Source: Cognatiyoonia sp965661665
Lineage (GTDB): Bacteria; Pseudomonadota; Alphaproteobacteria; Rhodobacterales; Rhodobacteraceae
Assembly: GCF_965661665.1 (NCBI RefSeq)
Contig: NZ_CBFIEO010000001.1
Span: forward strand, 182,195-246,194
Length of the DNA stretch: 64,000 nt
Reading direction: 5' to 3'
The position numbers were made by a program, and so were the translations under genes. The notes beneath the pieces are model-generated. The model saw nothing but the letters and a program-made list of their open reading frames with translations, was not told the origin of the DNA and did not search any database. Shown piece after piece: positions 49,653 through 58,006 of this stretch (the first letter of the stretch is position 1; the number at the start of each line of letters is the position of its first letter).

Positions 49653-49668
49653 ACTCTTATATAAGAGT
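49653..49668. promoter_or_regulatory. Perfect 16-bp palindrome between suyA and its regulator
   Basis: ACTCTTATATAAGAGT is fully self-complementary and centred in the divergent gap, 49 bases from suyA. It is a natural operator for the GntR/UTRA regulator. It contains TATATAA, which may double as a -10 region. Confidence 0.65.
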
Positions 49669-49729
49669 CAATGTGTATATTGCGAAGTCTTAAGCCCGCA
49701 TGCTACCAAACTTCAAAGGAAGGGCAACC

Positions 49730-50431
49730 GTGACCGAGCCACTTTACAGAAGCGTCTACAACACCATTGTGAAACGTATCGCAGACGCCGATTACGTGCC
49801 CGGTTCGATGTTGCCAAGCGAGTTTGATCTCGCCGCTGAACTCAGCGTCAGCCAAGGCACCGCCCGCAAAGCGCTGATCGAGCTGGAGCAAAAAGGCATC
49901 GTCCAAAGACGGCAGGGGAAGGGGACGTTTGTGACCCTGCGCACGCCGGAAAACTCTCTCTTTCATTTCTTCAGCCTCAGGGACAAGAACGGCGATCAGG
50001 TCGCGCCGCAGCTTCAAACCGAAACGGTGATTATCCGCGCCGCTCGTAAGTATGAGCGTGCGCTGCTTCACGATCAGCCCGACAAGGTGTTTGAGATCAC
50101 CCGCGTCCGCACCTTTGACGGCAAGCCGCTCTGCCATGAAAAAACCGTTGTGCCTGCGCCGCTGTTTCCCGGTCTCAAGGACCGCAGCCCTTTGCCAAAC
50201 GCACTCTACGTTCTGTTTCAGCAGGCCTATTCCTGCATCATCATCTCGGCAGAGGAAAACCTCAAAGCCGCGACGCTGGATGCCACGCTCGCCAGCCAAC
50301 TCGACGTTGCGCCTGGGACGCCCGCGATCGTCGCGCAGCGGCGGGCCTTTGATTTGAAAGAGCGGTTGGTCGAACTGCGCACCAGCACATTCCTGACAGA
50401 GAGCACGTCTTACTTTGTGGATTTGAACTAG
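49730..50431 (+). CDS. GntR-family regulator with UTRA domain (SuyR-like)
   Basis: A 233-residue regulator of the HutC group. The winged helix is YVPGSMLPSEFDLAAELSVS to GTARKALIELEQKGIVQRRQ with GKGTFV. The UTRA ligand domain (about 80-230) includes VFEITRVRTFDGKPLCHEKT and ends STSYFVDLN. The GTG at 49730 follows AAGGAAGGG at good spacing; an in-frame ATG at 49700 has no ribosome-binding site. Divergence from suyAB suggests control of sulfolactate degradation. Confidence 0.88.
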   Translation: MTEPLYRSVYNTIVKRIADADYVPGSMLPSEFDLAAELSVSQGTARKALIELEQKGIVQRRQGKGTFVTLRTPENSLFHFFSLRDKNGDQVAPQLQTETVIIRAARKYERALLHDQPDKVFEITRVRTFDGKPLCHEKTVVPAPLFPGLKDRSPLPNALYVLFQQAYSCIIISAEENLKAATLDATLASQLDVAPGTPAIVAQRRAFDLKERLVELRTSTFLTESTSYFVDLN

Positions 50432-50440
50432 GCTGGGCGG

Positions 50441-51454
50441 TCAGCCCGTCGCCCGACAAAGCGCACGGGTGCTGTCCAGATAATGACTTGGCACCAACAG
50501 GCCGTCTTTCATTGCTGCCGTCCGCGCCTCCAGCCGCCGCTGACCGGGCAGGCGGGTGCCGTCGAGCGCGGATATGGAGTCAAGCAACTGGTCAATCCGT
50601 TCGAAATAGTCGGGCGACCCCTCAGGCGAAATGGCCATCAAGAACTGCCCGACACGTGGCTGTTTGCCCGTGGCTTTAAAGAATGACCCCGCCTCCGACG
50701 AAAACGTGCCGCCAGCAAAACAGGTGGCCAAAACCTCCACCATCAACGCCAGCGCCGTGCCTTTGGCATCACCAATCGGCAGCATGGAGCCAGCCAAGGC
50801 TGCTTCCGCATCTGTTGTTGGCTGCCCATCGACATCAATTGCCCAACCTTCGGGGATGTCTTTGCCCAGCTTCTTGGCATTCATCACCTTGCCCCGCGCC
50901 ACTTTTGACAGGGAAAGGTCAATCACGAGTGGAGGCTTGCCCTGACGCGGTGCGGCGAAAGCAATGGGATTGGTGCCAAAGACAGGAGTTTTTGCGCCCC
51001 AAGGTGCGATGGCTTTCGGCGCATTCGCCACCATCATGCAGATGAGACCCTGTTCGGCCACTTGTTCCACATGCGACGCCAGAACACCGCAGTGGTGCGA
51101 ATTATAGACCGACATGGTGGCCGTGCCGTTGGCGCGCGCCACCGCGACTCCTTTGCCAATGACCTCTTGCAAGGCAGGAAAGGCAAAGCCGCCGTCTGCG
51201 TCCGTGCGAAGGGCAGTGGTATTGGTGAGTTGGGTGCGCACCTCAGCCGCAGCATTGATCTTTCCCGACTGCACTTGGGAGATGTAATCCTCGATCCGTG
51301 AGAACCCGTGGCCGGATTGTCCTTCGGCTTCAGCGTGGACAAGTGCACTTGCTACGATCTGTGCGTCGTCCTCACGGACGCCATTGGCCTGAAACGCCGT
51401 ACGGACTAGATCGATCGCGTCCTCAATCGCGATCCGCTCTACAGTGTCAGTCAC
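50441..51454 (-). CDS. Ldh2/malate-dehydrogenase-family oxidoreductase (ComC-like)
   Basis: A 337-residue NAD(P)-dependent dehydrogenase of the type II malate/L-lactate/sulfolactate family, which lacks a Rossmann fold. The catalytic His lies in SVYNSHHCGVLA. VFGTNPIAFAAPRQGKPPLV and the SLSKVARGKVM motif bind cofactor and substrate. The GTG at 51454 has GGAGG five bases before it. Next to SuyAB and its regulator, the likely substrate is (R)-sulfolactate/sulfopyruvate, allowing stereo-inversion or entry from sulfopyruvate; this is context inference. It is convergent with the regulator, with a nine-base gap. Confidence 0.83.
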   Translation of the reverse strand: MTDTVERIAIEDAIDLVRTAFQANGVREDDAQIVASALVHAEAEGQSGHGFSRIEDYISQVQSGKINAAAEVRTQLTNTTALRTDADGGFAFPALQEVIGKGVAVARANGTATMSVYNSHHCGVLASHVEQVAEQGLICMMVANAPKAIAPWGAKTPVFGTNPIAFAAPRQGKPPLVIDLSLSKVARGKVMNAKKLGKDIPEGWAIDVDGQPTTDAEAALAGSMLPIGDAKGTALALMVEVLATCFAGGTFSSEAGSFFKATGKQPRVGQFLMAISPEGSPDYFERIDQLLDSISALDGTRLPGQRRLEARTAAMKDGLLVPSHYLDSTRALCRATG

Positions 51455-51572
51455 GCTCACCTCCGCCTTGCCAACCACGACACCGTTTCACAATGTCACC
51501 AATCCCACAAGCGGACGGGTGCTGCACAGTAGATGAACCGCATACTCAATATTATGTAATATGTTCTGATGC

Positions 51573-51956
51573 TCAACCGTCCAACATCAAATCCACATGA
51601 ATGTGGTTGCCGTCAGGGTCCCAGACGTTGAAGGCGGCGGTGTTGATCTCTTCGATGTCGGACCGGCGGTAGGTTTGACCGGCGGCTTTCAGCGTCGCCT
51701 CAAACGTCTTTGGGCTGCCGGCGGCGCGGAAGGCGAAATGCTCAATCTTCAGGGGCACCTCTGAGCCGGTCAGCTCCTGATCCAACACTTCGATCAGATG
51801 CAACATCACCGTCTCACCGGAATAGAGCCAGACACCCACATTGCCGAAATTCGGACGGAAGCCGGGAACCAGCCCCAGAATATCGCCGTACCACGCGGTC
51901 ATGGCATCGGTGTTGGCGGTGAGCAGGCTGATATGGTCGAGGTGCTGAATTTTCAT
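51573..51956 (-). CDS. VOC-family (glyoxalase-like) protein
   Basis: A single 127-residue VOC chain that would dimerise. Paired beta-alpha-beta modules are visible: KIQHLDHISLLTANTDAMTA and KIEHFAFRAAGSP with ligand candidates His in LDHIS and His in EHFAF, then IHVDLMLDG, where the usual Glu is Asp. WDPDGNHIHVDL is the standard family ending. Substrate unknown. It is the last gene in a string with a small protein and a Rieske oxygenase. Confidence 0.85.
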   Translation of the reverse strand: MKIQHLDHISLLTANTDAMTAWYGDILGLVPGFRPNFGNVGVWLYSGETVMLHLIEVLDQELTGSEVPLKIEHFAFRAAGSPKTFEATLKAAGQTYRRSDIEEINTAAFNVWDPDGNHIHVDLMLDG

Positions 51957-51988
51957 GTCCCAACCCTATGCAATAGCGCTAACGGCAA

Positions 51989-52216
51989 TCAAGGCCACTT
52001 CAACAGCTCCGCGCGTCCAAGCTCTGCCAAACGACGATTGAAATCCACGGCGCGGTCATCCCCCAATTCTAGTGCAAATACGAATGCGTGGGTGAGGAAG
52101 AAACACATCGCATCCTCTTCCGCTGCCTCATCTGCCGCTTGTGCATAGAGCGTGACCAAGGCCGCTTTGTCATCCGCGGCATGTGCATCCAGCAACGCGG
52201 TGTCCAGCGCAGCCAA
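51989..52216 (-). CDS. Small uncharacterised protein (75 aa)
   Basis: An acidic, helical protein (TALLDAHAADDKAALVTLYA, TLYAQAADEAAEEDAMCFFL) that looks like a TPR-like helix pair. It has no membrane segment. The only possible start is a TTG just after the stop of the Rieske gene, with AAGGGG before it. Its place between Rieske and VOC genes with short gaps supports co-expression. Function unknown. Confidence 0.65.
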   Translation of the reverse strand: MAALDTALLDAHAADDKAALVTLYAQAADEAAEEDAMCFFLTHAFVFALELGDDRAVDFNRRLAELGRAELLKWP

Positions 52217-52219
52217 GGC

Positions 52220-53365
52220 TCACCCCTTGGTCAGTTGCGTGGCGACCCAATGGTGGAAGTTGTGCGTCGGCCCATCCATCGCGGGCGAAAACCGCCCGCC
52301 GTCAAAGTAATCGCCATGCCGCCCCTTCTGCATCCCTTCCACGACAAAGATATCCTCTTCAAACACGGTCTTCCAAAGTGCCGCGTTCTGCTCGCGCAGA
52401 TCAGACAAGTCCGGCGACGCCTCAGGCGCAGTAGCATAGTAGAGTTCGATATGCTCCACTGTCTGCTCACAGGCTTTTGGCTCCAACACGATGGCAAAGG
52501 CATGATCGCGCTGCACACCCATCAGCACGTTGGGATAGACGGTGATATATTCCGCCCCCTCATCCCACTGTTGGGACAAGCCGTCGAAATCAGGAAACAC
52601 CTCCCCGCTCTCGCCCTTGAGTTGGCGATAAACCAACGTGCCCTGCCCTGAATACCGATCCCGCTCTTCAATGTTGTAATGATCCTCCAACCGCGAATAA
52701 CTGTTCAGCCCCGGATGCACCCACGGCAGGTGATAACTTTCGCAATAATTCTCCACCGCCAGCTTCCAGTTGGTTTTCACCCCCAATTTGAAAGACGACG
52801 TGTCACCGCCGTGATGCACGGGCTGCTCAAACTCTGACCAGCGCTGCAACAGATCGGCGTGCACCTCTTCAAACGGTGCGGCCTGCCCATCGACGTTGAC
52901 AAAGATAACATCGCGCCAGACGTGGGATTTGATGCGGATGAGGCCCAATTCTGACTTATCCACATCCTCGTGCATGTTCTGACCCGGCCCGCCGACATGC
53001 GGCGTCGCCCGCAAGCTGCCGTCCAGCGCATAGCACCAGCTGTGATAAGGGCAGCGCACCACGCCTCCGATTTTCTTAGGCTTGTCGACAAGGATCATCC
53101 CGCGGTGCCGACAGGTGTTTTGAAACACACCGATCTGCCCCTCATGATCGCGCACTATCAACAGCGGCATGCCAAGGAAATCCACCGGCATGGCATCACC
53201 CGCCTTCGGCACATCTTTGCCAAAGCCAACGCCTGACCAATTTGTGAAAAGCACCTTGCGCTTTTCCAAATCGAACATCTCTGTATCGGTATAATGGGCG
53301 TTCGGCAGACCGTTCGCGGTGTTCACGGACTGAAGAACCGAACTCAATTCGCTGTGCTTGTTCAT
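52220..53365 (-). CDS. Rieske non-heme iron oxygenase alpha subunit
   Basis: A 381-residue ring-hydroxylating-type oxygenase. The Rieske cluster ligands are in TCRHRGMILV and RCPYHSWCYALDG. The catalytic iron facial triad appears in VENYCESYHLPWVHPG, with His residues and the bridging Asp/Glu context. The ATG at 53365 (NKHSELSSVL) is chosen over an earlier in-frame codon. No reductase or beta subunit adjoins it, so it needs a partner from elsewhere. Members of this branch act on aromatics, betaines or carnitine; the substrate is not evident. Confidence 0.9.
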   Translation of the reverse strand: MNKHSELSSVLQSVNTANGLPNAHYTDTEMFDLEKRKVLFTNWSGVGFGKDVPKAGDAMPVDFLGMPLLIVRDHEGQIGVFQNTCRHRGMILVDKPKKIGGVVRCPYHSWCYALDGSLRATPHVGGPGQNMHEDVDKSELGLIRIKSHVWRDVIFVNVDGQAAPFEEVHADLLQRWSEFEQPVHHGGDTSSFKLGVKTNWKLAVENYCESYHLPWVHPGLNSYSRLEDHYNIEERDRYSGQGTLVYRQLKGESGEVFPDFDGLSQQWDEGAEYITVYPNVLMGVQRDHAFAIVLEPKACEQTVEHIELYYATAPEASPDLSDLREQNAALWKTVFEEDIFVVEGMQKGRHGDYFDGGRFSPAMDGPTHNFHHWVATQLTKG

Positions 53366-53491
53366 CTTAGGCGCTCCGAAAGGACTCGTCCGATATTGTG
53401 GCGCTTCAAGAGGTCCCGCCACAATCCCGTTCGCGCCATGAATCGGCCAATCGCGTCATTTTGGGTAGGCCGCGGTGCGTGGCAGCGCCGT

Positions 53492-54328
53492 TCAAATCTC
53501 CCGCGTGGCCCGCTTGTTGGCCGCCAATCGTAGGGTGAACGACACGAGGAAAAGAAGCGTCTGGACCAGCACAATGGTTGGCGCCGGCGCGCTGTCGAGG
53601 AAGAAGCTGGCGTAGATCCCAACCATCATGGTCGCAAAATTCACAACCACCGCGACCCAGAGCATTTGACTGAACCGCCGCGACAAAAGGAACGCAATCG
53701 CCCCCGGTGCGATCAGCAATCCGATCGACAGGATCAAACCGACCGCGGCCAAAGTCGCCACGATGGTCAGCGACAAAGCGGCCAGCAACCCATAGTGCAA
53801 AAGACCAACCGCTAGCCCCGCCGCCTTAGCCTGCGCCGGATCAAAGCTGTGCAGCAGCAGGTCTTTCCATTTCATCAAGATCAACCCGCTCACCAGAACG
53901 GAGATAATGCCAGCCGTCCAAAGCTCCGCTGGTTCGATACCCAGAATATTGCCAAAAAGGATGTGGTCGAGGTGTGCGTTCGTCTCCAACGCCACAAACA
54001 TCACAATCCCTAATCCGAACATGCCGGAAAAGACGACGCCCATGACCGTGTCCTGTTTCACGCGGCTGTTCTCGGTCAGATATCCCGTCGCCACGGCGCA
54101 GAACATGCCCGCCGCAAACGCCCCGATCAAAAGCGGGATACCCGTGACATAGGCAAGCACAATCCCCGGCAGCACCGCATGGCTGACCGCGTCGCCCATC
54201 AGCGCCCAGCCTTTCAGCACTAGGTAGCAGGACAACAGCGCAGTCGGCACCGACACCAGCATCGCGATGTAAAAGGCGTTTTGCATAAAGCCGAACTGAA
54301 ACGGTATTAAAAGTGTGTCGAAGGTCAT
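53492..54328 (-). CDS. sitD: Manganese-type ABC transporter permease SitD
   Basis: A 278-residue ABC-3 family permease with eight or nine membrane segments. LKGWALMGDAVSHAVLPGIVLAY and LLIAPGAIAFLLSRRFSQM are family hallmarks. It is the second of two permeases (SitC-SitD), overlapping the first by four bases. Two distinct permeases plus the Mn-type binding protein point to SitABCD rather than ZnuABC. Confidence 0.87.
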   Translation of the reverse strand: MTFDTLLIPFQFGFMQNAFYIAMLVSVPTALLSCYLVLKGWALMGDAVSHAVLPGIVLAYVTGIPLLIGAFAAGMFCAVATGYLTENSRVKQDTVMGVVFSGMFGLGIVMFVALETNAHLDHILFGNILGIEPAELWTAGIISVLVSGLILMKWKDLLLHSFDPAQAKAAGLAVGLLHYGLLAALSLTIVATLAAVGLILSIGLLIAPGAIAFLLSRRFSQMLWVAVVVNFATMMVGIYASFFLDSAPAPTIVLVQTLLFLVSFTLRLAANKRATREI

Positions 54329-55173
54329 CTGGCCACCTCCCGCGCGCGGGGCTTCGCAGCCAGCAGCCCGTATTTCGGCGCAAAGAGGAAGGACAATAGG
54401 AAAATGACCGTTTGCAAGACCACGATGATCCCACCCGTTGCCCCGTCAAAGAAATAACTGATGTAGGCCCCAAAAAAGCTCGTCACCGCACCAATCGCGA
54501 CGGAGACGGCGATCAAACGTGGGAAGCGGTCACAAAGCAGATAGGCTGTCGCCCCCGGCGTCACCACCATCGCAATGACAAGGAATGCACCCACCGTCTG
54601 CAAAGCTGCAACGACGGAAGCGGAGAGGAGGATGAAAAACATCGCGCGCAACCGCTCTGGCCTCAAACCAATCGACCGCGCGTGGTTCTCATCAAAGAAC
54701 GCGACCATAAGGTCCTTCCATTTCAACAACAGCACCGCCAAAGACACTAACCCGATGATCGCGAGTTGCAGCGTATCCGACGGCGAAATCGCCAGCACGT
54801 TGCCCATGATGATCGTCTGCACGTCAATGGCCACGGGGTTGATCGACACGATGAACAGGCCCAGCCCGAAGAAGGACGTGAAGATCAGCCCGATCACCAC
54901 ATCTACCTTCAGCCCCGACCGCTCCGTCAGGAACAGCATCGCCCCTGCCGCCAGCCCGCCCGCAAAGAAGGCACCAATCGCAAACGGCAGCCCCAGCATA
55001 TAGGCGCCCGCAACGCCTGGGACGACAGAATGGGACAGCGCATCGCCGATCAGGGACCACCCCTTGAGCATCAGGAACGCCGATAGAAAGGCGCAGACTG
55101 CACCCACCAGCGCCGACACCCACATTGCATTGGTCATGTAGCCATAGCTGAAAGGTTCCAGCAGCAACTCCAT
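54325..55173 (-). CDS. sitC: Manganese-type ABC transporter permease SitC
   Basis: A 282-residue ABC-3 permease. LKGWSLIGDALSHSVVPGVAGAY and AMVVTPGATAYLLCDRFPRL match the family and mirror SitD. Eight membrane helices are predicted. The start shares one base with the ATPase stop. It forms a heterodimeric pore with SitD. Confidence 0.87.
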   Translation of the reverse strand: MELLLEPFSYGYMTNAMWVSALVGAVCAFLSAFLMLKGWSLIGDALSHSVVPGVAGAYMLGLPFAIGAFFAGGLAAGAMLFLTERSGLKVDVVIGLIFTSFFGLGLFIVSINPVAIDVQTIIMGNVLAISPSDTLQLAIIGLVSLAVLLLKWKDLMVAFFDENHARSIGLRPERLRAMFFILLSASVVAALQTVGAFLVIAMVVTPGATAYLLCDRFPRLIAVSVAIGAVTSFFGAYISYFFDGATGGIIVVLQTVIFLLSFLFAPKYGLLAAKPRAREVAR

Positions 55174-56042
55174 CAGGGAGATTTGTCCTGTGTCTGTGTC
55201 TTTTCGCCGTATTGGACAAAGGGCCGCTCATCATCGGTGAGGATTGTCACCGTCCGCCCGTCGTCATCATCGTGCAGCTCATCACCGCCCAAGGTGAAGC
55301 GGCGCAGGACTCCGCCAAAGGCTTTCTCAAGATTGGACTTGGTAAAGGTCGTCTCCGTCGGGCCGTGGCTCAGGATAGTGCCTTTGACCAGCACCACACG
55401 GTCGCAAAACTCAGGGACGGAGCCAAGGTTGTGCGTCGACACCAGCATCACCCGCCCCTCGTCCTTGAGGTCGCGGAGCAGCTGGATGATCTGCTCTTCG
55501 GTTTTGACATCAACACCAGTGAACGGCTCATCCAGCAGGATCACCTGCCCGTCTTGCGCCAAAGCCCGCGCCAGAAACACCCGCTTGCGCTGACCGCCTG
55601 ACAACTCCCCAATCTGGCGTTTGCGGTAGTCTTGCATGTTGACGCGCGCCAGCGCCTGATCGACCGCATCGCGGTCCACCTGCGACGGGCGGCGCATGAA
55701 GCCCATATGCCCGTAGCGGCCCATCATCACCACATCTTCGACCAGCACGGGGAAGGCCCAATCGACCTCCTCCGCCTGTGGGACGTAAGCGACAAGGTTT
55801 TGCTTCAGCGCCTCTTTGACCGATCTGCCAAGGACCGTGATCTCTCCCTTGGCGGTGGGGACAAACCCCATGATCGCCTTGAACAGGGTCGATTTGCCCG
55901 CGCCGTTGACGCCGACCAATGCAGTTACAGTGCCGCGCGGAATATCAAAGGACGCATCCCAAAGCGCGGCGTGCCCGTTGCGGTATGTGACCTTCACATC
56001 GCGAGCCGACAGCCCCGTTTGGGTGGAGAAGGCATCGAGCAC
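55173..56042 (-). CDS. sitB: Manganese-type ABC transporter ATPase SitB
   Basis: A 289-residue ATPase. Walker A GVNGAGKST, Q-loop YVPQAEEVDW, signature LSGGQRKR, Walker B VILLDEPFTGVD and His in LVSTHNLGSV are present. The C-terminal tail is acidic (GGDELHDDDDGRTV). A GTG start four bases after the binding-protein stop gives tight coupling. Confidence 0.9.
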   Translation of the reverse strand: MLDAFSTQTGLSARDVKVTYRNGHAALWDASFDIPRGTVTALVGVNGAGKSTLFKAIMGFVPTAKGEITVLGRSVKEALKQNLVAYVPQAEEVDWAFPVLVEDVVMMGRYGHMGFMRRPSQVDRDAVDQALARVNMQDYRKRQIGELSGGQRKRVFLARALAQDGQVILLDEPFTGVDVKTEEQIIQLLRDLKDEGRVMLVSTHNLGSVPEFCDRVVLVKGTILSHGPTETTFTKSNLEKAFGGVLRRFTLGGDELHDDDDGRTVTILTDDERPFVQYGEKTQTQDKSP

Positions 56043-56046
56043 TGCG

Positions 56047-56931
56047 TTACTCCGCTCCCTTGGTCAGACCTTCGGCAACCGTGCGTGCGGTCACAGTCAG
56101 CAGGTCAAGGTAGGTGGGCACCGGCCCATCCGCCTCGCTCAAACTGTCGACATAAAGCTCCCCACCATAGAGCGCGCCAGTTTCCCGCGCGACCTGTTTG
56201 GCTGGTGACGTGTTGACCGTGCTTTCACAGAACACGGTGGGGATCCCATTTTCCCGAACGCCATCAATCACTTTGCGCACCTGCTGCGGCGTGCCCACCT
56301 GATCGGCGTTCATCGGCCAGAGGTAGAGCTCCTTCAACTCAAAATCCCGCGCCAGATAGCTGAACGCCCCTTCACAAGTGACAAGCCAGCGCTTGTATTC
56401 TGGAATCTCCACGATCTGCTCGCGCAGCGGCTCAATCGTGTCGCGCAACTGGTCCTTATAAGCCGCCGCATTCGCCGCATAAAGCGCGGCATTGAGCGGG
56501 TCGTGTTCCGACAAGGCGGCGGTGATGTTGTCGATGTAAATCAGCGCATTCTCCAACCCCATCCACGCATGCGGGTTCGGCTTGCCGTTGTAGGTGCCTT
56601 CCGAAATCGCAATCGGCTCAATCCCGTCGGTCAGGGTGACAGAGGGCACATTGTCCAGATTGCTCAGAAACTGTTCAAACCAAAATTCAAGGTTCAGCCC
56701 GTTCCACAGGATCAGATCGGCATCGACAGCTTTGACAATATCGCGCGGCGTCGGCTCATAGCCGTGGATCTCTGCCCCCGGCTTGGTGATCGACACCACA
56801 TCGGCTAAATCCCCCGCCACGTTCTGCGCCATATCGGCCAAAACGGTGAAGGTGGTCACAACTTTCAACCGCTCAGCCGAGGCCGCATTGGCCAGCATCC
56901 CGAACAGCAGGGCAAGCGCGATGACACGCAT
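56047..56931 (-). CDS. sitA: Manganese-type ABC transporter binding protein SitA
   Basis: A 294-residue cluster A-I binding protein with a signal peptide of about 19 residues (NAASA-ER). Metal ligands are His in AEIHGYEPTP, His in PNPHAWMG, Glu in VTCEGAFSYL and an Asp in the VDSLSEADG region. A Glu at the third position marks manganese/iron binders; the zinc protein at 57026 has His there (YHDAFAY). ATG at 56931 with GGAG is preferred to a TTG three bases earlier. Two boxes of Mur/Fur type lie just upstream. Confidence 0.88.
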   Translation of the reverse strand: MRVIALALLFGMLANAASAERLKVVTTFTVLADMAQNVAGDLADVVSITKPGAEIHGYEPTPRDIVKAVDADLILWNGLNLEFWFEQFLSNLDNVPSVTLTDGIEPIAISEGTYNGKPNPHAWMGLENALIYIDNITAALSEHDPLNAALYAANAAAYKDQLRDTIEPLREQIVEIPEYKRWLVTCEGAFSYLARDFELKELYLWPMNADQVGTPQQVRKVIDGVRENGIPTVFCESTVNTSPAKQVARETGALYGGELYVDSLSEADGPVPTYLDLLTVTARTVAEGLTKGAE

Positions 56932-56966
56932 CAAACATCTCCTTTGAGTCTCTTACGACAAGAAAA

Positions 56967-56981
56967 TGCGAATAGTTCGCA
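56967..56981. promoter_or_regulatory. Mur/Fur-type box 1 upstream of sitA
   Basis: TGCGAA-TAG-TTCGCA is a perfect inverted repeat 36 bases before the sitA start. Roseobacter-group sit operons are known to be controlled by Mur in response to manganese; assignment here rests on the repeat and its place. Confidence 0.65.
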
Positions 56982-56996
56982 AATTGTCAATGCTAT

Positions 56997-57011
56997 TGCG
57001 AACCATTCTCA
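56997..57011. promoter_or_regulatory. Mur/Fur-type box 2 (imperfect)
   Basis: TGCGAA-CCA-TTCTCA repeats box 1 with one arm changed. The centres are exactly 30 bases apart, three helical turns, as expected for two repressor dimers on one face. Confidence 0.55.
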
Positions 57012-57025
57012 GGGTGTTGTGAGTG

Positions 57026-57922
57026 CTAGGAAAGGCACTCCCCAAACGCGGCCGCCATATTGGTGATCATCTGCGGGTACAGCGATGGTCCGGGCGCGTA
57101 CTCCAACCCCAACGGACTGATAATAACAGTCTTCACTGGCTGAGGGCCAAAGAGGATCGACACGAAGTCCTCATCAAAGGGCGCATCGGCCACAAAACAG
57201 GCGGCGCCGGAGGCCTCAATATCCCCCCTGATGCGGATGATATTCGACGGGCTCGGCTCCCGCGCATCGGCTGGGGTGACGGCAGCCACTTTGGTCAGGC
57301 CGAAATACCGGTCAAAATAGGCAAAGGCATCGTGATAGGCGATGTAAGACTTCCCGTCCAAGTCCACCGCTGCATTGGCGCGCGAAACGGCCCCCTCAAT
57401 CGTCGAAATCCCGATCCGCGCGTTGATTGCGTAGTCATCGGCATTCTCGGGATCCAAGGCGGACAATACTTCCGCAATCTGCGTTAGCCACATCATAGCG
57501 TTGTCCGGATCAAGCCATCCATGCGGGTCATAGTCAGCATCGCCATGATCGTGATCGGAATGATCCTCATGCCCGTCTTCCAACGCGATGACCGTCAACT
57601 CGACATCCTCGCGCATCAAGGTGAAGTGCTGCGCCTCAGCGCCCAACGTTTCCAACGGTTCTTCCAACCACGGCGTCAGCGACGCCCCAATCCAGAATAC
57701 GACATCTGCCTCACGGATCGACCGCGCCTCTGATGGGCGCAGCGTATGACCATGCGGCGACGCCCCAGGTGGCAGGATCAAAGACGGTTCCCCCACCCCA
57801 TCCATCACTTGCGACACAAGGCTGTGCACAGGTAGAATATCGGTGGCGACGGATGGCACATCGGCCAAGATGAAAGAGGGCACCCCCAGAAGGGGCAAAG
57901 CCAAAAGCATTTTGCGAAACAT
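57026..57922 (-). CDS. znuA: Zinc ABC transporter binding protein ZnuA
   Basis: A 298-residue periplasmic protein with a signal peptide of about 20 residues. Metal ligands are His in GASPHGHTLRPS, His in DPHGWLDPDN, His in AYHDAFAYF and Asp near the C-terminus. A His/Asp-rich loop (GHEDHSDHDHGDADYDPHG) precedes the second ligand, a zinc-scavenging feature of ZnuA. ATG at 57922 is chosen. It is divergent from zur with a Zur-type box between. Confidence 0.92.
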   Translation of the reverse strand: MFRKMLLALPLLGVPSFILADVPSVATDILPVHSLVSQVMDGVGEPSLILPPGASPHGHTLRPSEARSIREADVVFWIGASLTPWLEEPLETLGAEAQHFTLMREDVELTVIALEDGHEDHSDHDHGDADYDPHGWLDPDNAMMWLTQIAEVLSALDPENADDYAINARIGISTIEGAVSRANAAVDLDGKSYIAYHDAFAYFDRYFGLTKVAAVTPADAREPSPSNIIRIRGDIEASGAACFVADAPFDEDFVSILFGPQPVKTVIISPLGLEYAPGPSLYPQMITNMAAAFGECLS

Positions 57923-57958
57923 GTGTCGATCCCAAGTCAGAACAAACGAGTTGATAGA

Positions 57959-57973
57959 TGATATAATATAACA
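57959..57973. promoter_or_regulatory. Zur box between znuA and zur
   Basis: TGATATA-A-TATAACA matches the alphaproteobacterial Zur consensus TGTTATA-N-TATAACA with one mismatch. It lies 37 bases before znuA and 34 before zur, able to repress both sides when zinc is plentiful. Confidence 0.75.
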
Positions 57974-58006
57974 TATCAACACCCAGACCTAAAATTGTCG
58001 GTACCC

